DNA of 64,000 nt from Caulobacter segnis (GTDB taxonomy: Bacteria > Pseudomonadota > Alphaproteobacteria > Caulobacterales > Caulobacteraceae). The position numbers were made by a program, and so were the translations under genes. The notes beneath the pieces are model-generated. The model was given only the letters and a program-made list of their open reading frames with translations. It made no database searches and had not been told where the DNA came from. The DNA lies in NCBI RefSeq assembly GCF_029543125.1, contig NZ_JARQWW010000005.1, forward strand, positions 124,001 to 188,000. Direction: 5' to 3'. Each line of letters opens with the position of its first letter. Position 1 is the stretch's first letter. Of the stretch, positions 8,969 to 16,685 are shown piece after piece.

Positions 8969-9331
8969 CTAATGCGCCCTTGGCACCCGGAATTTGAACG
9001 ATCCAGAACCTTTGGAGGTCGTCAATGTGCAGGCGCCTCCAGCAGCTTCGCCAAACGGGCAGGCTTCAGCACCCACCACAGCAATCTCGAGCGCCGAGTC
9101 TGATGCGCCACGGTAGGTGCATTCCGACTGGGTCAGCTTGCTATTTGCGAAGCTGGCCCGCTGCGCCGACAGGATAACGGTCTGGTTCAGTCCATCGACG
9201 ACCATGCGGCACTGCATCTGCCAGCGGCCCTCCCCCTTTACTGCAACGCCAGGCGTCGCCCCGACCGCGTCCGCGGCCTGCGCACTCGACGCCATTGCGG
9301 CCAAAACCGCCGCCATTACCCAGCCCTTCAT
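8969..9331 (-). CDS. Small secreted protein, unknown function
   Basis: A 120-aa protein. I chose the ATG at 9331 because GGGGAG lies just upstream and the first 20 residues form a signal peptide (MKGWVMAAVLAAMASSAQA); a longer frame upstream has no leader. The mature part holds three cysteines spread over QMQCRM, SECTY and EACPFGEAAGGAC, plus a glycine- and serine-rich C-terminus, which suggests a small disulfide-stabilised periplasmic beta protein. It lies on the same strand as the second arsR and arsN1, 55 bases upstream, and may be part of that transcript. I recognise no family. Confidence 0.6.
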   Translation of the reverse strand: MKGWVMAAVLAAMASSAQAADAVGATPGVAVKGEGRWQMQCRMVVDGLNQTVILSAQRASFANSKLTQSECTYRGASDSALEIAVVGAEACPFGEAAGGACTLTTSKGSGSFKFRVPRAH

Positions 9332-9545
9332 CGAACAACTCCCCGTTGATTTCGGTATTTCGACGATATCGGAATCTTCGAATATTGATAGCGGAAAATC
9401 GGCAGATCGCGCGATGAAGTGCGTGAAGCCCACTGCGAACCCGCTTGGCAGAATGCCGCTCATGACACAGCGCACGCGACGACAACGGGGCCAAAGCAGT
9501 AGATTTCGGCTGTGAGCGCGCCTGTGCGCGACGCCGCTCCGGCCT

Positions 9546-10187
9546 TTAGGTCGCGAACGCGGCTTCGCTGGCGAGATTGCCAGCGAGAGCATCGTCCAGC
9601 GCTTGCCCAAAAGTGCGACGGACCTGCCGTTGCCGCCATTTTGGCATGGCTGGAGCGTCCTCGGTCATTTGCATCTTCTCAAGCACTCTCCACCAGCCGC
9701 TGCACAAGGCGTCGAAGCTGCTCACAGCGACTGAGCACCTATCGGGGTCTTTGCTGAAATGCTCGAGCACATAGCCTGGCGGGATATCCTCATCGCCTTC
9801 GTACCAAATCAGACGCACTTCTCCGCCCGGCCACCCGCTCTGTCTTAGATTGGCATGCTTGGCCGTATTGGCGATGGCCTCACATACCGCTTGGGTCGGC
9901 AGTTCTTGAGCGACGAGCGCTTTGAAGGCGGCCTTGTTGAATTTGGGACCACCTCTGCGTTGGCGCTTGACCAGCGTAGCCTCGACCCAATCCGGTAAGC
10001 TCTGCGCGGCGATGCACACATTGATCGCGGCATAGCAAAGCGGTTCAGGCTCATCTGGATAGTTGACTTGGATGTCGTGGAACACCTGAGCGTCCCAGGC
10101 CAGCTTTGACCACTGGGCCACAGCACTCCCGATGATCGCGGTGTGATGGACCGCGTCGGCGGTCGGGGCGGATGATCTTCTGCTCAT
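9546..10187 (-). CDS. Uncharacterised 213-aa protein in the defence-like segment
   Basis: I do not recognise this protein. It is soluble and mainly helical. A segment CYAAINVCIAAQSLPDWVEA (about residues 51-70) and a later CEAIANTAKHANLR (about 101-114) recall a loose group of helical proteins whose pattern is 'A-I-N-A-A, D-W-V, then A-N-x-x-K-H', sometimes compared with HEPN folds; no catalytic HEPN motif (RxxxxH) stands out. It is transcribed divergently from the OLD-like ATPase at 10331 across 143 bases, so the two could share control. The arrangement between ars and integrase genes points to acquired DNA. Function unknown. Confidence 0.6.
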   Translation of the reverse strand: MSRRSSAPTADAVHHTAIIGSAVAQWSKLAWDAQVFHDIQVNYPDEPEPLCYAAINVCIAAQSLPDWVEATLVKRQRRGGPKFNKAAFKALVAQELPTQAVCEAIANTAKHANLRQSGWPGGEVRLIWYEGDEDIPPGYVLEHFSKDPDRCSVAVSSFDALCSGWWRVLEKMQMTEDAPAMPKWRQRQVRRTFGQALDDALAGNLASEAAFAT

Positions 10188-10330
10188 TGACGCAGACTAG
10201 AACATGACCGCGAGGTCGCCCCGTGGAGAATATGCCGCAGCGTGTGTGAATCCACTGAGGTCGCGGCTTGGTTGTTGACGGGCTACGGTCAAGCCCCCAA
10301 TGGCCAAGCTTCTGAGCATGGACTGCGCCG

Positions 10331-12199
10331 ATGACTTCTACGCCCCCACCAAAGACCCTCGAGTGGCCGCTCGGCGTTCCCCTCCTAGGGGTTAGCGGCG
10401 CAATTCACGGCCACATCAAGCTACGCCCTGGCATCACCACCTTGGTGGGCCCCAATGGGAGCGGCAAAACCAGGGCGTTGCGGTCAATCAGCTCCATTCT
10501 TTCCGCCACGCCCGTGCTCGCCGGGAAAAAGCGCCGTTTTCTATCGGCGGGGCGCGCCAGCCCCTTTGAGCAGTACAGGTCAGCCATGATGCACCCTGGC
10601 CATCTGGAGAGAGATGATGCCGCCGTCGGGAATGCGAGCTACCTCAACCAATGGTCGGAGATCGAAAGCGTCACCGGCGACATCATGGCGCTCAGCCGTC
10701 GTGCAGATCTAAAGCTCAAGGTCGAGGCTCGACTGCAGCAATTGCTGGATCGAAGCATCGAGCTTCAATGGTCACAGTCCGGGCTTAGCCCGCGGTTCAG
10801 CCCTTTGAAAGGCGGCGGCCCATACCCCGCCAACGTCGAGGCGAGCGGCATCTTACAGCTGGTGGCTCTTCTTGCGGCCATCCACAACGACGAGATCGGG
10901 GCGCTGCTCATCGATGAGCCCGAGATTTCGCTCCACCCACAGCACCAAGCCTTCCTTCTCGAAGAGATGGCGACCGTGGCGGGCGATCCGGCCGAGCCGA
11001 ACAAGAAGCTGATCATCATCGCCACCCACGCCCCAGGCCTGCTGTCCCTCCGGGCTGCTGACGATCTGCCGGGACTTGTCTTCTTCAACGACATTGCCTC
11101 CCCTCCCAAGCAGGTCGAAGCCGGTGAAGCGTTGCTGCGAAACAAGAAGGTGGCGGCCACGGTCGCGCGTCTCGGCGCAACCCACCGCATGGCCATGTTC
11201 GCGCAGCGGGTGCTGTTGGTGGAAGGCCCCAGTGATGAGATCGTGGCCGCCGAACTTGCCCGTTCCCTGGGTACGCCGCTTATGGCTCGAAACGTTCAAA
11301 TTCTACCCGTGGGTGGGAAGGGGCAGTTTCCCGAGGTCGCCAAGCTTTTCACCCTAATGGGCAAGACCGTCGCCGTGCTGGCCGACCTCGATGCGCTGGC
11401 TGATGACAACACGCTGGTGAACTTCTTCAGCAACCTGCCCAGTGCGGAGACGGTGGCAGGCAAAGCCGGACATGGCAGCGTCGCAAAGCTCGATCGGGAC
11501 CTGCGGACCGACCTCGTGGCCTTCATGGGCAAGCACAAAGATGCGGTTGACGAAGCGGCTGCGGCCTATCCGGCCTGGTTCAAAGACGCCGCTGAGGAGA
11601 CAGGCAAGAAGCGACTGACGCTCGCGCGCGTTCTGACATCGCCCAAGAGCTTTGGCGGCGCTGCGGCGGCCCCTGCCGAGGCCCTCAGCCTGCGATACCA
11701 AGCACTCCTCGGAATTCTCGGTGAGCTGGGGTGCTACATCCTTCGCGCTGGCGCGATCGAAAACTACTTCGTTACGCCGCAGGCAGATCAATCCAAGCTG
11801 GACGCAGCCACATTGGAAGCGGCTTCCTTTTCCCAGTCCGACAAGGCTACCCTCAAGGCAGGCTTTCAAGACGTCGATGCAGCGCTCACCTTCATCTCGC
11901 CTACTCGCGCGGTCGACGAGAACCTGCTTTTGCGACCTAAGTTGGCGGCTGTCTTGGGCGCAGTGTTCCAATCCATGACGGTGACGTCGCCCGACGCAGA
12001 GCTGCTCGCCGTCGCGCGCGGGCACCTCGGCCAGGATGCTGTGGTCTTCGGCATCGCCAATCGGTCCACTGAAACGCTGCGGAAGGTGGAGGTCTCCATG
12101 GCTTCGCCGCTGTTTGACCAACCCACCTTCCCCTTCGTGATCGGAGAGGACGAAAACCTCAATGAAAAGGTCCGAACCGTCCTTCCGGCAAGGGCTTGA
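10331..12199 (+). CDS. OLD-like ATPase with TOPRIM nuclease domain
   Basis: A 622-aa protein. Residues about 30-240 form an ABC/SMC-type ATPase: Walker A GPNGSGKT (40-47), a signature-like ASGILQL (171-177), Walker B LLIDEPE (192-198) followed by LHP, and an ATHAPGLL H-loop (231-238). A TOPRIM domain follows, with E298 in LLVEGPSDE and D352/D354 in ADLDAL, the metal-binding acidic residues of OLD-family nucleases. The last 220 residues match no motif I know. The family includes phage P2 Old and the GajA subunit of Gabija, so a role in phage defence is plausible. No UvrD-type helicase (GajB) is adjacent. Confidence 0.82.
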   Translation: MTSTPPPKTLEWPLGVPLLGVSGAIHGHIKLRPGITTLVGPNGSGKTRALRSISSILSATPVLAGKKRRFLSAGRASPFEQYRSAMMHPGHLERDDAAVGNASYLNQWSEIESVTGDIMALSRRADLKLKVEARLQQLLDRSIELQWSQSGLSPRFSPLKGGGPYPANVEASGILQLVALLAAIHNDEIGALLIDEPEISLHPQHQAFLLEEMATVAGDPAEPNKKLIIIATHAPGLLSLRAADDLPGLVFFNDIASPPKQVEAGEALLRNKKVAATVARLGATHRMAMFAQRVLLVEGPSDEIVAAELARSLGTPLMARNVQILPVGGKGQFPEVAKLFTLMGKTVAVLADLDALADDNTLVNFFSNLPSAETVAGKAGHGSVAKLDRDLRTDLVAFMGKHKDAVDEAAAAYPAWFKDAAEETGKKRLTLARVLTSPKSFGGAAAAPAEALSLRYQALLGILGELGCYILRAGAIENYFVTPQADQSKLDAATLEAASFSQSDKATLKAGFQDVDAALTFISPTRAVDENLLLRPKLAAVLGAVFQSMTVTSPDAELLAVARGHLGQDAVVFGIANRSTETLRKVEVSMASPLFDQPTFPFVIGEDENLNEKVRTVLPARA

Positions 12200-12229
12200 A
12201 TTGGGGGAATTCTACGCGCGCCGCACTTC

Positions 12230-13180
12230 TCAGACGTGGCACTTCGCCGGCTCCGCTTTGAGGCCGACCACGGCGGAGCAGATTTCGGTCACCACGCCCC
12301 AGGCTGCACCGAAGGACGGCTTGTCGCCAAAGACCATGTCGTCCATGAGCCGGCCATACCCATCCACGAAGAGCTTGTCCTCGGACAGCTTTGCGATCAC
12401 CGCTAAGGTCTCGGCCATGGGGTCAGCTTGATAGGCTTCGGCGCCGCGCGCTTTTTCCGCATCCATGACTTCGACGGCCAGCGCCACGAGATCGTTTAGA
12501 TCGCAGGCGCCTCGCAAGCAGTGCAGGTCATACACGTGCCGCACCAAGGTAGGATCAAGCTCCTCACCGCGGCTGTAGGCCTTCCCCGCTCTGCGCGCCA
12601 GACCAACAAACTTGTCCGCTCCCGTATCGACCAGCGAAACGCATCGCACAGACACGAGCTCTGGCCCGGCTCTGCGGGCCTCGGCGACGAATGAGCTGAC
12701 TGCAAGCTCGATCGTCGGCCTCCGAACAGGAAAGCCCGCCGACAGCTCGATCTTAATCTCTGGGCGCAGGACGCCGTCGCCCTTGATGATCGGCGCGTAA
12801 GGCAGGTCGTAACGAACATAGGTGTCGCGATGATCGACATGCCGCCGCTCGGCGTCGAAGCCGGCCGCTTCCAGCCGCCGGGTCACCTCTTGGCGGAAAC
12901 GCGTCAGAGCCCTCCCGCCCTTCCCCTCGGCTCCCACGATCCGAAAGTCGATATCCTCCGACATCCGCTTGATCAGCCGATGAGCGCGACCCAATGCCGT
13001 GCCGCCGCCGAAGGCCAGCCCCATGCCTTCCAGAGATACGTCGTGGATTGCGCTCAACGCTCGAACGACGTGCCAGTCCTTCTCGACCAAGGCCGCCGAA
13101 GGAAGGCCATGGAACTCCTGGACTTCGCGAAGGAGACGCTCGTCAGGCCGATCTTTCAAGGCGCAGCTCCCGACGTCCAT
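12230..13180 (-). CDS. AbiEii/AbiGii-type nucleotidyltransferase toxin
   Basis: A 316-aa protein of the AbiEii nucleotidyltransferase family. The nucleotidyltransferase signature is complete: FGGGTALGRA (about 57-66) and SEDIDF (74-79), with D76 and D78 as metal ligands; VEKDWHVVR (32-40) is the family's N-terminal motif. AbiEii proteins act as toxins that transfer nucleotides to tRNA or other targets and cause abortive infection. The partner gene upstream (13143-13559) encodes an AbiEi-like antitoxin, and the two overlap by 38 bases. Convergent with the OLD-like gene, with 30 bases between stops. Confidence 0.85.
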   Translation of the reverse strand: MDVGSCALKDRPDERLLREVQEFHGLPSAALVEKDWHVVRALSAIHDVSLEGMGLAFGGGTALGRAHRLIKRMSEDIDFRIVGAEGKGGRALTRFRQEVTRRLEAAGFDAERRHVDHRDTYVRYDLPYAPIIKGDGVLRPEIKIELSAGFPVRRPTIELAVSSFVAEARRAGPELVSVRCVSLVDTGADKFVGLARRAGKAYSRGEELDPTLVRHVYDLHCLRGACDLNDLVALAVEVMDAEKARGAEAYQADPMAETLAVIAKLSEDKLFVDGYGRLMDDMVFGDKPSFGAAWGVVTEICSAVVGLKAEPAKCHV

Positions 13181-13559
13181 CGGACAGCTTTCGACTGAAC
13201 CGACCTTTGATCTTCACCGTCGGATTGACGGGGATTTGGGTGCTGCGGCCTTCGTTGTAGGCCCGCTCGTTATCGCTCGGCTCCCAATCCACCTTCAGCC
13301 TCGTCAAGGCTTGACGCGCCGCGCCTGCAAAACCGTTGGGGCTGTCAATCATGGGCCTGCCGCTCAGGCTCGACACGGTGGCTCGCACATAAACGCCATA
13401 ACCCATACGAAACAGGCGTCCGTCGGCGACCAACTGACGAAGGGCTCTCAACACCTGATCCTCGCCGGCGAAGGCTTGAAAATCGCGCGGCAGAAAGACG
13501 TCGCGGTGCGCCTTGGCGATCCTGCTAGCCATTTTCTGCTTCAAAGATTGTGAAGCCAT
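13143..13559 (-). CDS. AbiEi-like antitoxin (DUF6088 family)
   Basis: A 138-aa protein that starts MASQSLKQKMASRIAKAHRD. The N-terminal half looks like a winged-helix DNA-binding domain (VFLPRDFQAFAGEDQVLRAL, then LFRMGYGVYVRA), as in AbiEi-type antitoxins and DUF6088 proteins. I chose the ATG at 13559 because GAGAGG lies 7 bases before it; the longer open frame runs into low-GC intergenic DNA. It overlaps the AbiEii toxin gene by 38 bases, so the pair is translated together. Three identical 13-base repeats directly upstream are likely autoregulatory sites. Confidence 0.78.
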   Translation of the reverse strand: MASQSLKQKMASRIAKAHRDVFLPRDFQAFAGEDQVLRALRQLVADGRLFRMGYGVYVRATVSSLSGRPMIDSPNGFAGAARQALTRLKVDWEPSDNERAYNEGRSTQIPVNPTVKIKGRFSRKLSDGRRELRLERSA

Positions 13560-13574
13560 GCAAAGACCTCTCTG

Positions 13575-13634
13575 CAAAAACCCGACAATCATATTATCAA
13601 AAACCCGACAAAATGGATATGCAAAAACCCGACA
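13575..13634. repeat. Three phased 13-bp direct repeats upstream of the AbiE-like pair
   Basis: CAAAAACCCGACA occurs exactly three times, at 13575-13587, 13598-13610 and 13622-13634, with start-to-start distances of 23 and 24 bases. Read on the transcribed strand the unit is TGTCGGGTTTTTG. The block sits in AT-rich DNA between the antitoxin start and the end of the integrase gene, where the promoter must be. Likely operators bound by the antitoxin. Confidence 0.75.
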
Positions 13635-13693
13635 TTCATATCGCTCATCTAATTGTTGGATAATTCCTTTTTGGAATTCACATCTCAAAGATA

Positions 13694-15172
13694 TCAGGCC
13701 GCATTCGCAGCGAGGTTTCGCCACGCATCGAGATCCCCCTGCGCATAGACCACCCGCCGTCCGATTTTCCTGAACCGCGGCCCGGTGCCCATCCACCGAT
13801 AGGTCTGCAGCGTTCCCACGGTGTGACCCAGATAGGCCGCCGCGGCTGGCGTATCGAGCCACTTGGTCTCCACCACAGCACCCAGCAGACCACCCTGCCC
13901 CGGCGCCGGGGCCGCCGCTACCGCGCGAAGCGGCTTGGGCTCAGCGGCCGCCTTAAGCCCCATCATCGTCGCCGCCTCATGGGAGATGCGGTCGGCGGCG
14001 GCTTTCAGGGGATGATCGGCCAGGTGGGAATAGCGCTGGGTCGTGGAGGCCGTGCGATGGCCAAGCAAGGCTCCGACGATCACCAAGCTGTCGCCGCCTG
14101 CGACACCCAAGCTTGCGAAGGCATGCCGCAGGTCGTGAATGCGGACATCCTGCAGCCCGGCGGCGGCCCGGATGCGCTCCCAGGCCGACTGCAGATCGGC
14201 GAGACGCCCTACCTCTCCGCGACCGGGCAGAAGATACGGATTGCCGACCACCTCAGGAATTCCTTGGATCACCTCAAGCGCGGCGGCCCCGAGATGGACG
14301 ACCTTGGAGCCAGTCTTGCTGTCGGGCAGACGCAGGCAGCGGTTATGAGTGTCGATCCAGACGCGGTGAAGCCCTAGGATTTCGTTCTTGCGGCAGCCGG
14401 TGAGCACCAACAAACGGATGGCGTAGACGGCGAAGGGGTTTTCGACCCCAAGCGCCTCGGCGGCCGCTAGGGCCTCGCCTAGGCGCGCCAGCTCCCGGGG
14501 CGACAGGAACCGCTCCAGCTTCTTCTCCGGAAATTTGCGGACGCCCCGCACGGGATTGTCAGGCCGCACGCCACGCCGAATGGCGAAGGTGAAGGCGGCG
14601 CCCAAGGTCGCGATCGCTGAGTTGGCGGCGCCCTTGCCGCCCCTCACCCGCGACACGCCGCGCCGCTTGCCCGTCCGCCGACGGACGGCGGACTTCCCTG
14701 CGGCGATGTCCAGAAGAAGCTTGTCGACATCTTCGGGTGTGACAGAGGCGGCCCGGACCGCTCCGATCATCGGCTTGATGTGATTGTCCAAATCCGACCG
14801 GGCCGTCGCCACCGATCCTGGCTTACGCGTCGCCAGTCCTTCGGTCAGGTATAGCTCGCACATCTGGGCGATGGTGATCGCCTTGCGATCTACGGCCTTC
14901 TTGGCCTGAGGATCCGAGCCTTCGACAACCTTGCCCTGCAAGGCCAGCGCCCGCCCCCGGGCGGTCTCGACGGTCCAGGGTGAGCCATGCAGGCCGATGT
15001 TGAAGCGGCGCGACCGTCCCTCCACCCGATATTGCACCACGTATGTGCGACGTCCCGCGGGGGTGACCTTGAGGCCGAAGCCGACGACTTCGCTATCCCA
15101 GATGAAATAATCTTGGGACCGGGCGGTGGCGGCGTCCACGAGCCGCTTGGTGAGTTTGACGCGGGCGCCCAT
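13694..15172 (-). CDS. Tyrosine site-specific integrase with C-terminal HTH domain
   Basis: A 492-aa island integrase. I chose the ATG at 15172 because GGAGG lies 5 bases upstream. Order of parts: an N-terminal arm-binding DUF4102-like domain (VKLTKRLVDAA to about residue 95), a helical core-binding domain, and the catalytic domain with the arginine in TGCRKNEI, lysine in DSKTGSK, HxxR in HDLRHAFAS, a histidine in LLGHRT and the nucleophile tyrosine in TTQRYSHL. An extra C-terminal domain of about 55 residues (TPAAAAYLGHTVGTLQTYR, then GRRVVYAQGDLDAWR) looks like a MerR/excisionase-type helix-turn-helix. It lies next to a tRNA-Thr 3' half, its presumed attachment site. Confidence 0.92.
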   Translation of the reverse strand: MGARVKLTKRLVDAATARSQDYFIWDSEVVGFGLKVTPAGRRTYVVQYRVEGRSRRFNIGLHGSPWTVETARGRALALQGKVVEGSDPQAKKAVDRKAITIAQMCELYLTEGLATRKPGSVATARSDLDNHIKPMIGAVRAASVTPEDVDKLLLDIAAGKSAVRRRTGKRRGVSRVRGGKGAANSAIATLGAAFTFAIRRGVRPDNPVRGVRKFPEKKLERFLSPRELARLGEALAAAEALGVENPFAVYAIRLLVLTGCRKNEILGLHRVWIDTHNRCLRLPDSKTGSKVVHLGAAALEVIQGIPEVVGNPYLLPGRGEVGRLADLQSAWERIRAAAGLQDVRIHDLRHAFASLGVAGGDSLVIVGALLGHRTASTTQRYSHLADHPLKAAADRISHEAATMMGLKAAAEPKPLRAVAAAPAPGQGGLLGAVVETKWLDTPAAAAYLGHTVGTLQTYRWMGTGPRFRKIGRRVVYAQGDLDAWRNLAANAA

Positions 15173-15333
15173 GAGGGCCTCCAGGCTATTGAACTTGCGA
15201 CCCCAGCCCGCGCCCTTCCAGTAAGCACATAGTAAGCGCGCGGCGGCTAGTAAGCGCGAATAGCTTCGCACACGAAAAACCTAAGTCAATGATTTATCGT
15301 GCTTTTTCGCACTTTAGCGTAGCCTTAGGACGG

Positions 15334-15379
15334 CTTGGTAAGGCTGAGGTCGGCAGTTCAATCCTGCCCGGCGGCACCA
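15334..15379 (+). other. Attachment-site scar: 3' half of a tRNA-Thr(GGT) gene
   Basis: This stretch reads as a tRNA from the anticodon loop on: loop TTGGTAA (anticodon GGT), 3' anticodon stem GGCTG, variable loop AGGTC, T arm GGCAG-TTCAATC-CTGCC, acceptor strand CGGCGGC, discriminator A and CCA at 15377-15379. The upstream bases do not pair to make a D arm, the 5' anticodon stem or the 5' acceptor strand (GCCGCCG would be needed). It is therefore a 3' half left when an element integrated into a tRNA-Thr gene, with the integrase 160 bases away. The intact copy should lie left of the window. Confidence 0.82.
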
Positions 15380-15380
15380 C

Positions 15381-15409
15381 GGGGGCCCAGATCATCGATC
15401 TGGGCCCCC
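15381..15409. terminator. Hairpin after the tRNA-Thr 3' half
   Basis: GGGGGCCCAGAT (15381-15392) and ATCTGGGCCCCC (15398-15409) pair perfectly; one more C-G pair inside leaves a 3-base loop. It lies 2 bases after the tRNA CCA and was probably the native terminator of the tRNA gene. There is no T-rich tract. Confidence 0.65.
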
Positions 15410-15514
15410 GCCACTTTCCAGACAATCTGATCAAATCGCTCTCAGAGACGCGGATTCCCCTGCGCGCTCAGCGCCCGGACTGATGCCCCGTGCGAAAAAT
15501 GGGATAGGTGAATC

Positions 15515-16684
15515 ATGCTTCGCCGCCTGCCCCCGATTCCCGCCTGGTCCTCGGCCCTCATCGCCGCCCTGATCGGATTCGGCGGAACCGTGGCGCTGGT
15601 GGTCCAGGCCATGCGCACCCTCGGCGCTTCGGTGGAGCAGGCCGGGTCAGCGGTCACCGCGCTTTGCCTGGGAATCGCCATCGCCGGCGGGCTGCTGTCT
15701 TTCCGCGTGAGAATGCCCATCGTTCTGGCGTGGTCCACGCCCGGCGCCGCGCTTCTGGCCGCCACAGCCTCTGGCCTCGCCTGGCCGTCGGCGGTCGGGG
15801 CGTTTCTGGCGGCCGGCCTCTTCATGGCGGTGCTGGGCTTGGTGCCTGCCCTCGGACGTCTGGCGGCGAAAATTCCGGCGTCCGTCGCCTCCGCCATGCT
15901 GGCAGGCGTCCTGCTGCCCTTCTGCCTGGGCCTGTTCAAGGTCGCGGCGGTCGATCCGCTGCTGGTCACCCTGTTGGTGGCGGTGTTCCTCGCGGCCCGG
16001 CAACGCGCGCCGCTTTACGCCCTGCCGCTGGTTCTCGTCGTGGGCGTCGGCCTCACCCTTTTCCGCGGCGACATCGGCCAGCTCGCTCCGGGCGCAACTT
16101 TCGGCGCCTTGGCGCCCGTGGTTCCGGCTGTCGACGCCCGGGCGATCATCAGCATCGCCCTGCCGTTGTTCCTGGTGACGCTGGTGTCGCAGAACCTTCC
16201 CGGCCTCGTCGTTCTCCGCACGGCCGGTTACGAGCCCAAGCCTGGACCGCTGCTGGTGGGGACCGGCGTCGCCACTATGATCGCCGCACCGTTCGGAGCT
16301 CATGCGGTCAACCTGGCGGCCATCACCGCCGCCATCTGCACCAGCCAGGACGCTCATCCGGACAAGACCAAGCGCTGGACGGTGGGCCTCATCTACGCCG
16401 GCTTCTATCTTGTGCTGGCCTTCTTCGCCCCGGCCCTGGTTCGGCTGTTCCTGGCCCTGCCCTCGTCGGTGATTCTGTCTTTGACGGGCATCGCTCTGGT
16501 CCCCGCCCTGATCGGCGCCATGGAGACCATGCTGGCGACGCCGGAGGATCGCGACGCCGCGACCATCACCTTCCTGGCCACAGGTTCGGGTCTGGCGCTC
16601 TTCGGCCTCGGCGCCGCCTTCTGGGGCCTGCTTGCGGGCTTTGCAGCCCTCGGCGCCAAGGCGCTGCTTCGGCGGAGCAAATAG
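15515..16684 (+). CDS. benE: BenE-family benzoate/H+ symporter-like permease
   Basis: A 389-aa inner-membrane protein with about eleven hydrophobic segments. The segments MPIVLAWSTPGAALLA, LFLVTLVSQNLPGLVVLR and GAHAVNLAAITAAICTSQDAHPD are characteristic of the BenE family, whose founding member takes up benzoate with a proton. No benzoate catabolic genes are next to it, so the substrate is uncertain. It is the first gene on the chromosomal side of the tRNA-Thr scar, 105 bases beyond the hairpin. Confidence 0.85.
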   Translation: MLRRLPPIPAWSSALIAALIGFGGTVALVVQAMRTLGASVEQAGSAVTALCLGIAIAGGLLSFRVRMPIVLAWSTPGAALLAATASGLAWPSAVGAFLAAGLFMAVLGLVPALGRLAAKIPASVASAMLAGVLLPFCLGLFKVAAVDPLLVTLLVAVFLAARQRAPLYALPLVLVVGVGLTLFRGDIGQLAPGATFGALAPVVPAVDARAIISIALPLFLVTLVSQNLPGLVVLRTAGYEPKPGPLLVGTGVATMIAAPFGAHAVNLAAITAAICTSQDAHPDKTKRWTVGLIYAGFYLVLAFFAPALVRLFLALPSSVILSLTGIALVPALIGAMETMLATPEDRDAATITFLATGSGLALFGLGAAFWGLLAGFAALGAKALLRRSK

Positions 16685-16685
16685 T

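Noticed and set aside
10331..13559. Gabija system
   Set aside because: The ATPase-TOPRIM protein resembles GajA, but no UvrD-type helicase gene is next to it. The neighbour is an AbiE-type pair.
15313..15379. A complete tRNA-Thr gene
   Set aside because: Only the 3' half folds. The D arm, the 5' anticodon stem and the 5' acceptor strand cannot be formed from the upstream bases.
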